A stretch of DNA of 7,256 bases, taken from Anaerolineae bacterium (lineage in GTDB: Bacteria; Chloroflexota; Anaerolineae; 4572-78; NAK82). Shown piece by piece: positions 4,699 to 7,256 of the stretch. The notes beneath the pieces are model-generated. The model was given only the letters and a program-made list of their open reading frames with translations. It was not told where the DNA came from and searched no databases. Numbering within the stretch: position 1 is the first letter of the stretch; each line of letters begins with the position of its first letter. The translations under genes were made by a program, and so were the position numbers. The DNA lies in NCBI GenBank assembly GCA_025062175.1, contig JANXAX010000123.1:1-7256 (forward strand), written 5' to 3'.

Positions 4699-5208
4699 TT
4701 GGATGCCTTGAGGCCATTGGGTATCGACCCTGCCTTGCTGGCAGCGTACTTGATCAATTTTGTCTTGCTTCTATTCCTGTTGCGCCTGTTCCTGTACAAG
4801 CCCGTGCTCACAATGCTCGAGGAGCGTCGGCGCAAGATTCAGGAAGCATTGGCCCAGGCGGATAAGGTGCGCCAGGAAGCCGAGCTGCAACGGGCCGAGT
4901 TTCAGCGCGAACTGGAAGAGGCGCGCCGCAGCTCGCAAGAGGCGGCCAATCGCATCGCGCAGGAAACCGAGAAGCTGCGCGCCTCCATTCTCGAAGCTGC
5001 GCAGCGCGAGGCCGAGCTGATCAGGGCTCAGGCACGCCAGCAGATCGAGTTGGAACGTCAACAGGCAGCGGCTGAACTGCAGCGTCAGGTAGCGGATTTG
5101 GCAGTCGAGATTGCGCGCAAGGTGATCGGCCAGACGGTGACCCTGGATGAACAGATACAGCGCCAGCTGATCCGCCAATTCCTACAGGAGACGAAACATT
5201 TCTCGTGA
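4699..5208 (+). CDS. atpF: F0 ATP synthase subunit b, TTG start
   Basis: Subunit b forms the peripheral stalk that holds F1 still against the rotor. A TTG at 4699 is taken as the start because AGGGAGG (4684-4690) lies eight bases upstream and no ATG or GTG in frame is nearby; longer readings in this frame run into atpE. The 169 residues comprise a short N-terminus, one membrane helix (about 12-32, with Asn20-Phe21 and Lys34-Pro35 at its end as usual), and a long charged coiled coil (about 40-128) rich in Ala, Glu, Gln and Arg. The C-terminal part VADLAVEIARKVIG (131-144) matches the delta-binding region of E. coli b (VAILAVAGAEKII). Only one b gene is seen, so a homodimer is expected. Its stop codon overlaps the atpH start, which implies translational coupling. 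Confidence 0.93.
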   Translation: MDALRPLGIDPALLAAYLINFVLLLFLLRLFLYKPVLTMLEERRRKIQEALAQADKVRQEAELQRAEFQRELEEARRSSQEAANRIAQETEKLRASILEAAQREAELIRAQARQQIELERQQAAAELQRQVADLAVEIARKVIGQTVTLDEQIQRQLIRQFLQETKHFS

Positions 5209-5741
5209 TGGTCGCTTCTCGGCTTGAGGATCTGGCGCGCCGATATGCACGTGCGGCCTATCAGCACACCACTGAAGGATGGCTGGACAATCTGCGCCGT
5301 GTGCAAGAACGGTTGGCCGAGCCAGACAAGCTGCAAACCCTGAGCGACGTCGGCCAACCCTTCTCCGTACGGAAAGCTCAGCTGGATGCCTTACTGCCTG
5401 CCGATATTCGTGAGGACGTGCGCAATTTCCTCTACGCATTACTCAAGGAGGGCCAGCTGGGGTTATTGGAAGCCATCATCGCCGAGTTGGCGCGCCTGAG
5501 CGAATATGGACCCGAAGTGCTGGTTGCGCGTGTCACCACCACGATACCCCTCACCGATGAGGAAAAGGCTGCCTTTCGGGAACGCATCCACGCGGCCCAT
5601 GGTGACCGTGTGGATATTGAATTCCGCGTAGATCCCAGCATCCTGGGGGGCGTGGTGGTGCAGATAGGCGACAGGGTCGTGGATGGTAGCATCGCGGGGA
5701 AGCTCCGGGCTCTGCGCGACCGACTGGTAGCGGCCCGTTGA
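5205..5741 (+). CDS. atpH: F1 ATP synthase subunit delta
   Basis: Delta links the top of the F1 head to the b stalk. The frame gives 178 residues from GTG 5205, or 177 from ATG 5208; the two codons are adjacent. Either start overlaps the atpF stop (TGA 5206-5208). AGGAG (5186-5190) is 14 or 17 bases away, so initiation probably depends on coupling to atpF. The N-terminal helical domain begins with the family's ARRYARAAY pattern (11-19), and the central part (about 60-100) is helical. The C-terminal signature DPSILGGVVVQIGDRVVDGS (143-162) is diagnostic for delta/OSCP, and the length is normal. The order b-delta-alpha is the standard bacterial one. Confidence 0.94.
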   Translation: MMVASRLEDLARRYARAAYQHTTEGWLDNLRRVQERLAEPDKLQTLSDVGQPFSVRKAQLDALLPADIREDVRNFLYALLKEGQLGLLEAIIAELARLSEYGPEVLVARVTTTIPLTDEEKAAFRERIHAAHGDRVDIEFRVDPSILGGVVVQIGDRVVDGSIAGKLRALRDRLVAAR

Positions 5742-5779
5742 GGGCTTCTATCGGACCGATGTATTGAGGAGTCAGTGGG

Positions 5780-7256
<1,477 letters not shown>

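Overview
This window is an ordinary chromosomal segment of a moderately GC-rich bacterium. It carries housekeeping genes, all on the + strand. The best guess for the host is a member of the Chloroflexota (Anaerolineae-like). This rests on the long F0 subunit a with an extra N-terminal helix and an enlarged extracytoplasmic loop, the gene order atpB-E-F-H-A, strong AGGAGG ribosome binding sites combined with GTG and TTG starts, and a YtxH-type protein next to small membrane proteins. The phylum is inferred from remembered family features, not from a search.

Layout. Positions 1-743 hold two small membrane/coiled-coil genes: a protein open at the left edge, and a YtxH-like protein whose C-terminal half is four copies of an 11-residue repeat. 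Positions 744-925 are non-coding and end in an extended -10 promoter preceded by a small dyad. Positions 926-1213 encode a 95-residue, single-helix membrane protein with four cysteines in its tail. Positions 1214-1526 are non-coding, with a perfect 24-bp palindrome, a cluster of smaller palindromes and a near-consensus promoter that should drive fabF (1527-2771), the fatty-acid chain-elongation ketosynthase.

Positions 2772-3277 have no credible gene. They contain a run of adjacent potential RNA hairpins, a near-consensus promoter with 17-bp spacing and an extended -10, and a leader hairpin followed by a T-run just before the ATP synthase operon.

From 3278 to the right edge lies the F1F0 ATP synthase operon: atpB (a), atpE (c), atpF (b), atpH (delta) and atpA (alpha, cut by the window end). 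Subunits a, c and b form the membrane proton channel, rotor ring and peripheral stalk. Delta joins the stalk to F1, and alpha forms the hexameric head together with beta. Gamma, beta and epsilon genes are expected beyond the right edge. The c subunit lacks recognised sodium ligands, so the enzyme is predicted to be proton-coupled.

I see no CRISPR array, tRNA, rRNA, transposase, phage gene or defence system, and no evidence for a wholly new multi-gene system. The most interesting items are the hairpin-rich block before atpB, the putative attenuator in the atpB leader, the Cys/His-rich loop in subunit a, and the four-cysteine small membrane protein.
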